Origin: an uncultured Lachnoanaerobaculum sp.
Lineage (GTDB): Bacteria; Bacillota; Clostridia; Lachnospirales; Lachnospiraceae
Direction of reading: 5' to 3'
Assembly (NCBI GenBank): GCA_916720285.1
Contig: CAKAQP010000110.1
Location: forward strand, 1 to 7,739
DNA length: 7,739 nucleotides
Made by a program: the position numbers and the translations under genes. A model generated the notes under the pieces. It searched no databases, had not been told where the DNA came from, and saw only the letters and a program-made list of their open reading frames with translations. Of the stretch, positions 1-6,939 are shown one piece after another. Positions within the stretch are counted from its first letter, which is position 1. Every line of letters begins with the position of its first letter.

Positions 1-1449
1 ACACCGGCTTATTCTAAGCAGGACGGTGTAGACTATGTGCCTATGCCTACATGGAAAAATGCACTTATCAACCTACTTAATATCGCAGGAACAGGACCGA
101 TTCTCGGACCTATCCAGGGTATTCTTTTCGGACCTATAGCACTTCTTACAATACCGATAGGTAATGTAATCGGCGGTGCGGTTCACGACTATTTTGCAGG
201 TATGATTTGTACAAGAGACGGCGGTGCTCAGATGCCTGAGATGGTTCGCAAATATACAAGTAAAACCGTATTCTGGATTTATGACGTGTTTGTATGTCTC
301 TTGCTTTTACTTGTAGGTACGGTATTTATTTATACACCGGGTGATATAGCGGCAACTCAGGTTTTCGGTTTCAGCGGTGCTCCTACAGAAGTTTCAACAT
401 GGGTCATCTACGCTGTGATTTTTGCTTATTACCTTGTTGCAACAGTTTTCCCTATTGATAAGATTATCGGACGTGTATATCCTATCTTCGGTGCGATTTT
501 GGTATTCTCTGCACTTGGAGTATTCGGTGCAATGGTTATCTTCCATTATCCGCTTGTAGATATTTGGGGAAGCTGGGCAACACAGTCGTTTGACTATGCC
601 GCATATTTTAAAGCAGGACATTTTATTCCGATTTTCTTCGTTACTGTAGCCTGCGGTATCCTTTCAGGATTCCATTCATCACAGACAGCTCTTGTAGCTC
701 GTACAATTAAGAGCGAAAAAGAAGGTCGTATGACTTTCTACAATATGATGGTTGTTGAAGGATTTATAGCTATGGTATGGGCTGCCGGTACAATGGCACT
801 TATCCAGTTTACAGCTGAGCACGGCGGTATCACAATGCAGCTTAGTGACAAGGGTGTATGGCAGTATATGATTCAAAAAGGAGGCGAGCTTGTCGCTATT
901 TCTCCTACCAGTGTTGTAGGTGTAGTATGTAAATATGCACTTGGACCTATCGGAGGTGCCGTAGCACTTATCGGTATTATTATCCTTCCTATAACATCAG
1001 GAGATACAGCACTTCGTGCACTCAGACTTACTATTGCGGATACTTTCCATATCAAGCAGGATAACAATGCAAGAAGACTCAGTCTTGCTATTCCTATTTT
1101 CGTTATAGTAGGTGCAATCCTTGTTTGGGCAAAGATCGATCCTAAGGGATTCAATATTCTTTGGAGATATTTCGCATGGTCTAACCAGACAATGGCACTC
1201 TTCCCACTTGCTGCCGCTACTATTTATTTAATAATAAATAAGAGAGGAAAGTGGGCATGGATGACTCTTATACCGGGTGTCTTCTACACATTTATTTGTG
1301 CATGCTATATCTTGAATGCAAAGCTTGGCTTCGGTTTAAGCTGGAATATTGCTTATATCGGCGGTGCTGTAATTGCCGCTTTATACGCAGTTCTTACTAT
1401 ATGGAGAGGTAAAAAGGGTGGTTTCACTCCTGCCGATCCTGTAAAATAA
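1..1449 (+). CDS. cstA: CstA-family carbon starvation / pyruvate-type transporter, 5'-partial
   Basis: Multi-pass inner-membrane transporter of the CstA/BtsT family; characterised relatives import pyruvate and have been linked to peptide use during carbon starvation. The frame is open from base 1 and reads TPAYSKQDGVDYVP, matching the conserved DG(V/L)DYVP segment that follows the first helices in E. coli CstA, so the true start is upstream and the GTG at 37 is not it. 482 residues are visible. In visible numbering, family landmarks are GTGPILGP (30-37), HDYFAG (62-67), ACGILSGFH followed by a polar stretch (217-236), TSGDTALRALR (about 332-342) and ILWRYFAWSNQTMA (386-399). Roughly a dozen hydrophobic segments are present, and the tail is short and basic. 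With the missing N-terminus it would be clearly shorter than the 701-residue E. coli protein, as I recall for clostridial forms. Its own hairpin terminator follows, so it is a separate unit from the next genes. Family assignment is firm; the substrate is inferred. Confidence 0.95.
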   Translation, partial: TPAYSKQDGVDYVPMPTWKNALINLLNIAGTGPILGPIQGILFGPIALLTIPIGNVIGGAVHDYFAGMICTRDGGAQMPEMVRKYTSKTVFWIYDVFVCLLLLLVGTVFIYTPGDIAATQVFGFSGAPTEVSTWVIYAVIFAYYLVATVFPIDKIIGRVYPIFGAILVFSALGVFGAMVIFHYPLVDIWGSWATQSFDYAAYFKAGHFIPIFFVTVACGILSGFHSSQTALVARTIKSEKEGRMTFYNMMVVEGFIAMVWAAGTMALIQFTAEHGGITMQLSDKGVWQYMIQKGGELVAISPTSVVGVVCKYALGPIGGAVALIGIIILPITSGDTALRALRLTIADTFHIKQDNNARRLSLAIPIFVIVGAILVWAKIDPKGFNILWRYFAWSNQTMALFPLAAATIYLIINKRGKWAWMTLIPGVFYTFICACYILNAKLGFGLSWNIAYIGGAVIAALYAVLTIWRGKKGGFTPADPVK

Positions 1450-1458
1450 ATAAAATTA

Positions 1459-1488
1459 TTGCTCCTCCCAAGACAGTTGTAATATAAT
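1459..1488 (+). promoter_or_regulatory. Possible sigma-A promoter for the AAA+/VWA operon, inside the terminator
   Basis: A perfect -10 hexamer TATAAT (1483-1488) lies in the loop of the cstA terminator. A weak -35, TTGCTC (1459-1464), sits 18 bases upstream. Transcription would start near 1495 and give a leader of about 40 bases before the ATG at 1533. The -35 matches poorly and the region is AT-rich, so this is tentative, but it is the best candidate between the terminator and the next gene. Confidence 0.35.
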
Positions 1489-1507
1489 ACTGTCTTGGGA
1501 GTTTTTT
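1465..1507 (+). terminator. Intrinsic terminator after cstA
   Basis: A perfect 13-bp inverted repeat (CTCCCAAGACAGT at 1465-1477 with ACTGTCTTGGGAG at 1489-1501) encloses an 11-base loop and is followed directly by six T residues (1502-1507). It begins 15 bases after the cstA stop codon and is a textbook Rho-independent terminator for the transporter transcript. Confidence 0.93.
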
Positions 1508-1532
1508 ATTATTTTTATTAGACAGAGGAAAT

Positions 1533-2450
1533 ATGGAAATTTTAGAATTTTTAAAACAGGAAAATATATCGGATAAAATCATTTCAGAAATAAAGTCATT
1601 CAGAAGCTTTTATAAGCTTGAAACCGAGGATGAAAGAAGAATCCCGAAGGATTCATATCTTTACTACGGAAAAGAGATTTGGGAAGAAGCGGCTACAGCT
1701 ATAATAGCAGGTGAAAATATCTTGCTTGACGGTCCTAAAGCTACCGGAAAGAATGTATTGGCACAAAATCTTGCCATGGCATTTTCAAGACCGGAGTGGG
1801 ATATATCACTTTATATAAATACCGATGCTTCATCTCTTATAGGCTCGGATACCTTTGAAAACGGCGAAGTCAAGCTTAGAAAAGGACCTATACTAAACTG
1901 TGCTATAAGGGGCGGTTTCGGCGTGCTTGATGAAATAAATATGGCAAAGAATGAATCTCTTGCCGTACTTCATGCGGTACTTGACTTCAGAAGAACCATT
2001 GATTTGCCGGGATATGACAGAATAAATCTTCATGAGGCCACAAGATTTATAGGCACAATGAACTACGGCTATGCCGGTACCAGAGAGATGAACGAAGCTC
2101 TTGCTTCCAGATTTATGGTACTTCATATGCCTGTTATATCGGCAGAAAACTTACAAAAGCTTATAAAGGATAAATATCCTACTCTAAAACCTGAATACAT
2201 ATCACAATTTGCCACTCTCTTTGATGAAATAAGAAAAAAATGTGAGGGCGGTGAAATCTCTACAAGAAGCCTTGACCTTAGAGGTCTTATCTCCTGTATA
2301 GGAATGATGAAAAAGGGACTTGGAGTTACAAAGGCTCTCGAAATGGGACTTATCAATAAATGCTTTGACGAGTATGAAAGACAGCTTGTACTTGATATTG
2401 TAAGTGCCAGATTACCTGAAAGTCTTTTAGGGGAGAGTATCTTTTCATGA
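1533..2450 (+). CDS. MoxR/NorQ-like AAA+ ATPase (AAA_5 type)
   Basis: Cytoplasmic AAA+ ATPase of the MoxR group, 305 residues. These proteins form rings and use ATP to remodel a client together with a VWA-domain partner (NorQ/NorD, CbbQ/CbbO, CobS/CobT). Visible motifs: Walker A GPKATGKN (67-74), Walker B GVLDEIN (130-136, with D133 and E134), sensor 1 GTMN (N177), an arginine-finger-like ASRF (R193), and a sensor-2-like STRS (R245) in the small C-terminal helical lid. The residue after the Walker A lysine is Asn74 rather than the usual Ser/Thr that helps bind magnesium; all other ATPase residues look intact. The first 45 or so residues form a short extension ahead of the AAA core. The ATG at 1533 is supported by AGAGGA (1524-1529). 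Its last codons overlap the VWA gene by ATGA, so the two are probably translated together. Family is firm; the client is unknown. Confidence 0.93.
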   Translation: MEILEFLKQENISDKIISEIKSFRSFYKLETEDERRIPKDSYLYYGKEIWEEAATAIIAGENILLDGPKATGKNVLAQNLAMAFSRPEWDISLYINTDASSLIGSDTFENGEVKLRKGPILNCAIRGGFGVLDEINMAKNESLAVLHAVLDFRRTIDLPGYDRINLHEATRFIGTMNYGYAGTREMNEALASRFMVLHMPVISAENLQKLIKDKYPTLKPEYISQFATLFDEIRKKCEGGEISTRSLDLRGLISCIGMMKKGLGVTKALEMGLINKCFDEYERQLVLDIVSARLPESLLGESIFS

Positions 2451-4147
2451 TCTTGACGGAGTTTGAAAAAAAGAGAGCCGCAAACATGATTTGGAATGCT
2501 GCAGGAAATTATGATGTTTCCGTCGGATTTCGTATGTATGACAATGATGCGAAGGCGGATCTTTACTGGAATACCATACTTGGCAGCAGCTATGCACATT
2601 TTGACTGGAAAAGGTTAAAAGAGTTTTACAATACCTTCCATGAAACAATAGGGCAGGGAACCTATGAAGCATTGTTTTGGATTGCACTTGAAAATTCCAC
2701 CTTTGAAAAGGAAAAGGATTCAAGACCGAGTCTTCCACTACTTAGGAAAGAGTACTGCAAACAAAAGCTCATAGAATTTATGCCGAGTATTGCCGAAAGC
2801 AGAGAGGGATGGATACTTGAAGGACATTACAGGACTTCTATGGGTGAAGACAGCGGACTGCCCGATTTGGTAGACAGAAAGCTCTTAAGTGAGGTTGAAA
2901 TCGGTGCCGATGTGGATACGGAAGGCTTTATTAGGAGTTTGTCAAATACTCTTGCAAAGTATTTTACCTATCTTCCCGGTGTCAGTGCAAAGGGACAAAA
3001 GCGCAGATTCAAAATCCCTGTTCCAAGACTTTTCTTCGGCAAAAAGGCAGGGGTATCAAATGAAATTGAAGGCGTCACCAAGCTTGTACTTGGCTATGTT
3101 GAAAATCAGGGAGGTGCCGATGCCTCCGCATTTGAAACAGACTCTGAAAAATTTAACAGGATAACGGAAGAAGGACTAAGAAAATATATCAGCAGCTATT
3201 TCGGAAAGTCCATCTATGATGATAAGACTTCAGAGAAAATACAAAGAGAGTGCTGTACCGGTAATCACGAAGGTACCAGAATATTTTTTACAAGAGGTGA
3301 AAGTGAAGACAAGGTAAGCGGATTTGCCGCAAAGATGCGAAAAGAAATGCAAAAGCAGTATACTAAAAACAAAGAATTTTTCTTTGACAATATAGGAAGT
3401 AATAATGCGGCCATCTTGGAACTTACAAATCGTATCAAAAATGCTCTGCTGACTCAGCTTGAGCCTACTACAGTTTATTCAAAAACAGGTAAATTAAATC
3501 CCGCTCTTGTCTGGAAGGCTCTGTATCTTAACAATACTAAGATTTTTGAAAAAAAGGTGGCGGAAGGTAGCGGCAATATAAGTGTCGATATTTTACTGGA
3601 TGCCTCAGCTTCACAGATTCATCGTATGTACACAGTATCCACACAGGGTTATATTATTTCAAAAGCACTTGACAACTGCCGTGTTCCTGTAAGAGTATGG
3701 GGATATTCATCTATGAACGGCTACACTGTAATGAATCTTTACAGAGATTACAATGAGACCTCAAAGAACAATGAAATATTCAGATTCTTTACCACAGGTG
3801 CCAACAGAGACGGTCTTGCACTTAACGCTTTAATGGAACAGATGAAGAAAAACAATGCTTCTCACAGAGTTGTGATATGGCTTACAGATATAAAGCCGAA
3901 TGATATGCTTGAGGTCAAGGGTAAATCAAGAAATTACAGCGGTGATATCGCTATAGAGGATATGACCGAGCTTGTGCATAAAGCAAAGCTTGAGAACATA
4001 TATGTCCTCTGCGCCTTTACAGGCGATGACGCCGACCTGCCGAATGTTCAAAAAATCTTCGGCCGAAGTTTTGTAAAAGTAAAATCGCTTGATAATTTTG
4101 CCTCATTGGTAGGAAATATGATACAGGCGGAAATTAGGAGAATGTAA
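2447..4147 (+). CDS. VWA-domain partner of the MoxR ATPase (NorD/CobT-like)
   Basis: Soluble 566-residue protein with no signal peptide or membrane helix. The N-terminal two thirds is a poorly conserved, mostly helical and charged region. The C-terminal part (about 377-566) is a VWA domain. Its metal-ion-dependent adhesion site starts with a complete DxSxS motif (D385, S387, S389). The third-ligand region reads NRDGLAL (453-459), like the N-x-D-G of CobT VWA domains, and LTDIKPND (479-486) with the later IED (503-505) and IFGRSFVKV (537-545) resembles NorD closely. NorD and CobT work with a MoxR-type ATPase to activate nitric oxide reductase or to drive cobalt insertion; the partner is encoded immediately upstream with a 4-base overlap. 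AGGGGAGA (2429-2436) is a plausible ribosome site about ten bases before the ATG. No norB, norC or cobN homologue is visible, so naming it norD or cobT would overreach. It ends at a strong terminator. Confidence 0.9.
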   Translation: MILTEFEKKRAANMIWNAAGNYDVSVGFRMYDNDAKADLYWNTILGSSYAHFDWKRLKEFYNTFHETIGQGTYEALFWIALENSTFEKEKDSRPSLPLLRKEYCKQKLIEFMPSIAESREGWILEGHYRTSMGEDSGLPDLVDRKLLSEVEIGADVDTEGFIRSLSNTLAKYFTYLPGVSAKGQKRRFKIPVPRLFFGKKAGVSNEIEGVTKLVLGYVENQGGADASAFETDSEKFNRITEEGLRKYISSYFGKSIYDDKTSEKIQRECCTGNHEGTRIFFTRGESEDKVSGFAAKMRKEMQKQYTKNKEFFFDNIGSNNAAILELTNRIKNALLTQLEPTTVYSKTGKLNPALVWKALYLNNTKIFEKKVAEGSGNISVDILLDASASQIHRMYTVSTQGYIISKALDNCRVPVRVWGYSSMNGYTVMNLYRDYNETSKNNEIFRFFTTGANRDGLALNALMEQMKKNNASHRVVIWLTDIKPNDMLEVKGKSRNYSGDIAIEDMTELVHKAKLENIYVLCAFTGDDADLPNVQKIFGRSFVKVKSLDNFASLVGNMIQAEIRRM

Positions 4148-4185
4148 AAAGAGCGGTTTACCCCAAAAGGTAAACTGCTCTTTTT
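4146..4185. terminator. Bidirectional intrinsic terminator between converging units
   Basis: A 17-bp inverted repeat (4146-4162 with 4169-4185, one G-U wobble, loop CCAAAA at 4163-4168) carries AAAAA on its left edge and TTTTT on its right edge. It therefore forms a hairpin with a U-tract on either strand. The left arm begins within the TAA stop of the VWA gene. On the minus strand it lies about 28 bases past the stop of the small membrane-protein gene. Confidence 0.9.
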
Positions 4186-4212
4186 ATAAATACTATACTT
4201 TTAACTTCTTTA

Positions 4213-4332
4213 TTACCTCTTTGACTTTGCTATAATATATCTTACAATAAGTCCGACTGCAACAAAATATCCCACATATCCGACCACACTGACAACTGTT
4301 ATCACAGAGTCCCAAAATAACTGCATGTCCAT
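4213..4332 (-). CDS. Small single-pass membrane protein, 39 residues
   Basis: I do not recognise this family. The minus strand carries a complete 39-codon frame, ATG (4332-4330) to TAA (4215-4213). An AGGAGG at 4339-4344 sits six bases before the ATG, which is ideal spacing, and a near-consensus promoter lies upstream. The protein begins MDMQLFWDS, with acidic residues D2 and D8. A continuous hydrophobic stretch (about 9-34) rich in Val, Ile, Gly and Tyr follows, broken only by R31. The tail AKSKR is basic. By the positive-inside rule the C-terminus should be cytoplasmic. It has its own start signals and a terminator downstream, so it looks like a complete gene, although read-through from nikO, about 100 bases upstream, is possible. 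It could be a small transporter subunit, a regulatory membrane peptide or a toxin-like peptide; nothing in the sequence decides. The case rests on expression signals and composition, not homology. Confidence 0.66.
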   Translation of the reverse strand: MDMQLFWDSVITVVSVVGYVGYFVAVGLIVRYIIAKSKR

Positions 4333-4338
4333 AAAATT

Positions 4339-4344
4339 CCTCCT
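4339..4344 (-). promoter_or_regulatory. Consensus ribosome binding site of the small membrane-protein gene
   Basis: The minus strand reads AGGAGG followed by a six-base spacer and ATG. A full Shine-Dalgarno match at optimal spacing is the strongest single reason to believe that the 39-codon frame is translated. It also favours the first ATG over the second one two codons later. Confidence 0.8.
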
Positions 4345-4386
4345 CATTCCCCATACAAAACTTTCACGAAGCTTTTATTTAATTTT

Positions 4387-4414
4387 ATTGTACATCTTAA
4401 AAATCAGTTGTCAA
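4387..4414 (-). promoter_or_regulatory. Sigma-A promoter for the small membrane-protein gene
   Basis: On the minus strand a perfect -35 TTGACA (4414-4409) is followed after 16 bases by TACAAT (4392-4387), one mismatch from the consensus -10. Transcription would begin near 4380, giving a leader of about 48 bases before the ATG at 4332. No hairpin terminator is visible between nikO and this promoter, so the small gene may be transcribed both from here and by read-through. Confidence 0.7.
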
Positions 4415-4432
4415 TAGCTGTGTAGCGCCCTC

Positions 4433-5158
4433 CTATACATTATCCAAAAACTCCATAAATGTAGGCAGATTGTCCCATTCATGTCTTTCTATTTTTTTCT
4501 TTATAGTATGCTCTTCACCGAAAAGATATAGGCTGTCCACCAAATCGCTCACCTGATTGAAGTGGTGGCTTGTTATTATAATTGTCTTTCCCGCCTTTTT
4601 CAAAGAGTATAAAACATCCTTTATAAGCTCCACATACCTTGGTGAAAGTCCGTTAAAAGGCTCGTCAAGTATTATCACCTCGGGATTCATTGTAAGTACC
4701 GAGCCTATAGCCACAAGCTTCTTTTCGCCACCTGATAATTGATAAGGTACCCTGTTTTTAAGATGTTCTATCTGTAAAAGTTTTAAGCAATCTTCCACTC
4801 TTCTTTCCACCACAGCCTCAGATAATCCAAGCTGCCTCACACCGAAAGCAAGTTCCTCATAGACTGAGAAATTGAAAAGCTGCACATCGCTGTTTTGAAA
4901 TACAAACCCTATTTTTCTGTAGAGGTTTGATACTCTTTTTAAGTCCTTTATATATGCCTTATTTATCTCTTCACCGTCAAAAGTATATTTACCCTCACTC
5001 AGAGCAAAAAGCCCTACAATAATCTTAAGCAAGGTGGACTTTCCGGCTCCGTTCGGACCCATTATAGATACACTCTCTCCCTTTTTTATATCAAGGTTTA
5101 TATGGTCCATTCCTATTTGGTTTTCATAAATATATTTTCCATTTTCAATATGAATCAT
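4433..5158 (-). CDS. nikO: Nickel ECF transporter ATPase NikO (CbiO-like)
   Basis: Cytoplasmic ATP-binding subunit that powers the energy-coupling-factor importer formed with NikM and NikQ. With the start chosen here it is 241 residues. Visible motifs: Walker A GPNGAGKS (34-41), Q-loop VFQ (Q88) followed by NSDVQLFNFSVYEELAFG typical of ECF ATPases, ABC signature LSGGEKK (141-147), Walker B VIILDEP (161-167, with D165 and E166), and switch histidine in TSHH (H198). The ATG at 5158 is preferred over an upstream in-frame TTG at 5203: it overlaps the nikQ stop as ATGA, has GAAAGGG five bases upstream, and gives the normal ECF ATPase N-terminus (MIHIEN, first beta strand). A single ATPase gene suggests a homodimer, as in NikMNQO/CbiMNQO systems. 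It is the last gene of the urease-linked block. Cobalt is the alternative substrate. Confidence 0.93.
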   Translation of the reverse strand: MIHIENGKYIYENQIGMDHINLDIKKGESVSIMGPNGAGKSTLLKIIVGLFALSEGKYTFDGEEINKAYIKDLKRVSNLYRKIGFVFQNSDVQLFNFSVYEELAFGVRQLGLSEAVVERRVEDCLKLLQIEHLKNRVPYQLSGGEKKLVAIGSVLTMNPEVIILDEPFNGLSPRYVELIKDVLYSLKKAGKTIIITSHHFNQVSDLVDSLYLFGEEHTIKKKIERHEWDNLPTFMEFLDNV

Positions 5159-5958
5159 ATCTGCCCTTTCAATATAAAAAATAAAACTATAAATAATATA
5201 CAAACAGCTATATGCAATATGTCGGATTTACTTAATTGCAATCTTCTCCTTACTTTGACCTTATTCCCGTATCCTCTAAGCAGCATAGCCTCATAAAGAC
5301 TCTTCATATGCTCTTTACTTATAAGATATACCTGACCCAGGATTGCACCTGTAAGTTTTTTTGAAACTCCACCTCCAACACTTCTTATCCTGACGGCATA
5401 AAGTATATTCATTATATGATTCCCGAGAATATAAAAATATTTGATTGCAATATCAAATATCATAACCATCTCATCCGGAAGATAGAGGCCTCTAAGTCCT
5501 GCTATAAAATCACTCCATGAGGTCCTTGTCAAAAATACCGAGAGGTTTAAGAGCAAAAGTACGGTTCTGATAAGGAAAAAAGCCGGATGAATACCGGGAT
5601 GAAGCAAATAGCTCGGCAGTAAAATAACGGCGGTAAAGATAATAAGCCTAATCATCTTTTTTACAATAGCTATTATCTCCCTACCGCTAAAAAAGACAAT
5701 CTCCGCCAAGAAAAAGATTCCGACTGTCCATAAAAACACTATGCTCTTACTGTTGTAAATAAGTATCAAAAGTATTATCAATTCGCAAATTCTTATAACC
5801 GGACTGTCGCTGTATTTCTTTCTGTTTTCAATCTTTAAATAAGATAAAAGAGAAATAACAGTTGAAAGATTGCTTTGAAGAAAACTGTTTTTTACTTCAT
5901 GCCTTTCCTCTGTTATTTCTTCTCTCATCATCCAATCAGGCAATGTCTGATTTGTCAT
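5155..5958 (-). CDS. nikQ: Nickel ECF transporter transmembrane coupling subunit NikQ (CbiQ-like)
   Basis: Membrane subunit (EcfT family) that couples ATP hydrolysis by NikO to movement of the substrate-binding subunit NikM; 267 residues. It has a soluble N-terminal stretch of about 50 residues, hydrophobic segments at roughly 54-90, 102-120 and 125-143, a cytoplasmic helical region, and a final membrane segment at about 247-264. The two EcfT coupling motifs that dock on the ATPase are visible as AVRIRS (188-193) and AMLLRG (224-229), each with its key arginine. The start at 5958 overlaps the end of nikM by 23 bases and has AGGAAG (5969-5964) five bases upstream, so translational coupling is likely. 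The C-terminus overlaps nikO by ATGA. The extended N-terminus, before a region recalling other CbiQ proteins, is the least conserved part. Metal specificity comes from NikM and context. Confidence 0.92.
   Translation of the reverse strand: MTNQTLPDWMMREEITEERHEVKNSFLQSNLSTVISLLSYLKIENRKKYSDSPVIRICELIILLILIYNSKSIVFLWTVGIFFLAEIVFFSGREIIAIVKKMIRLIIFTAVILLPSYLLHPGIHPAFFLIRTVLLLLNLSVFLTRTSWSDFIAGLRGLYLPDEMVMIFDIAIKYFYILGNHIMNILYAVRIRSVGGGVSKKLTGAILGQVYLISKEHMKSLYEAMLLRGYGNKVKVRRRLQLSKSDILHIAVCILFIVLFFILKGQI
5164..5170 (-). promoter_or_regulatory. Ribosome binding site that fixes the nikO start
   Basis: The minus strand reads GAAAGGG, a five-base spacer, then ATG at 5158-5156. This site lies within the end of nikQ and supports the ATGA-overlap start rather than the TTG located 45 bases further upstream. 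Confidence 0.6.
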
Positions 5959-6928
5959 AAATACTTCCTATAATTTTTGAAATAATAAAAAATAAAAGTA
6001 TTGCCGTTACCGCGCTGAGCACATATCCGACACCCACATTTATCCCCGGTATCTCATAGTCTGTAAATAATGAGCCAAATGAGAATCCTGTTGCCATTCC
6101 TGTAGGTAATGTAGCCATAGTATTTGCAGATTGGAGCTTTTCAAGTAATTCTTCTCCCGACCATTCTCCAAACGCCGTTCCGGAAGCTATAAGTCCTATA
6201 GGTGTTATAATTACCAGAAACAGTATCAGACCGTAAAGCTTTCCTATCAGACTCTTATCCACACTCTTTTCATTGTATATCGCATCTTTAGAGACCATGT
6301 TTACAAAGCGATATATTACCACAGTAAAAAATACTTCCACCCAACCTGCTATCGCCATATGTGGAATCAGCATTGCAGGTATTGTCACAGAAAGCGGATA
6401 CGGATTATAAAGCGGCAATCCGTTACTTGTTGCTATTATCGGCTGTATACCAAGCTCTATCGCTGTAAATAATGCCGCAATATTGATGCCTATGAATGCT
6501 CCTGCTCCCGCTCCGATATAGTTATGCCCTCTTTTTCTGAAAAAATCATAGACTGCGTATCCGCTAAAAGGCATAAGGATTGCCATATTGAAGATATTGG
6601 CGCCCAGCGAGAGTATTCCGCCGTCACCGAATAAAAAGGCTTGAAGTATAAGTGCCACACTTACACAAAGGCTTGCGGCATAAGGTCCCATCAAAACGGC
6701 TAAAAGCACACCTCCGATAGCATGTGCCGTTGTACCTCCCGGTATAGGTACATTAAACATCATCATAAGGAATGAAAGCGAAGCACCAACTCCAAGCATA
6801 GGTGCAAGCTCTCTGTTCTCTTTCAGTTCAAGTCTTACTTTAGACACGGACACAGCCAAAGGCGGCAATGATACTACACTTAAAGCCGCACAGGTAGCCG
6901 GTCCCAGATAATTGTCAGGTATATGCAT
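5936..6928 (-). CDS. nikM: Nickel ECF transporter substrate-binding subunit NikM with fused NikN-like region
   Basis: Membrane S-component (CbiM/NikM family) that binds the metal ion outside the cell and passes it in; 330 residues. It begins MHIPDN, the family hallmark in which the free amino terminus and His2 ligate the metal, and has a second conserved histidine in TTAHAIGG (H69). This N-terminus fixes the start at 6928, with GGAGA just upstream. Seven or so hydrophobic segments span residues 10-250. Residues about 250-290 (GTAFGEWSGEELLEKL and beyond, to FTDYEIPG) form an external domain like the PDGLE/NikN region, followed by a last helix (about 299-320), so no separate nikN/cbiN gene is needed, and none is present. 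It starts 11 bases after the ureD stop, in the same operon, which favours nickel for urease as substrate. Cobalt cannot be excluded from the sequence alone, since the two metals share this fold. Confidence 0.95.
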   Translation of the reverse strand: MHIPDNYLGPATCAALSVVSLPPLAVSVSKVRLELKENRELAPMLGVGASLSFLMMMFNVPIPGGTTAHAIGGVLLAVLMGPYAASLCVSVALILQAFLFGDGGILSLGANIFNMAILMPFSGYAVYDFFRKRGHNYIGAGAGAFIGINIAALFTAIELGIQPIIATSNGLPLYNPYPLSVTIPAMLIPHMAIAGWVEVFFTVVIYRFVNMVSKDAIYNEKSVDKSLIGKLYGLILFLVIITPIGLIASGTAFGEWSGEELLEKLQSANTMATLPTGMATGFSFGSLFTDYEIPGINVGVGYVLSAVTAILLFFIISKIIGSIYDKSDIA

Positions 6929-6939
6929 ATTTCTCCAAT

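Noticed and set aside
2123..2599. 158-codon minus-strand frame across the end of the ATPase gene and start of the VWA gene
   Set aside because: It lies opposite two well-supported genes, has no ribosome site that I can see, and its translation has no recognisable domain.
2889..3164. 91-codon plus-strand frame inside the VWA gene
   Set aside because: Alternative frame wholly within a gene of known family, without start signals of its own.
4355..4378. Imperfect hairpin in the leader of the small membrane-protein gene (AAAGCTT with AAGTTTT)
   Set aside because: Seven weak A/T-rich pairs with a wobble; too unstable to call a regulatory element or a nikO terminator.
4186..4432. Plus-strand promoter (TTGACT close to TATAAT near 4221-4236)
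   Set aside because: Only four bases separate the hexamers, and no plus-strand gene follows.
5159..5203. TTG start giving NikO 15 extra N-terminal residues
   Set aside because: The ATG at 5158 has an ATGA overlap with nikQ, a GAAAGGG site and the normal ECF ATPase N-terminus; the extension reads like translated nikQ sequence.
6929..6939. Search for a nickel/cobalt riboswitch or NikR site before nikM
   Set aside because: Only 11 bases separate ureD and nikM, which hold the ribosome site; any control element must be upstream of the urease operon, outside the window.
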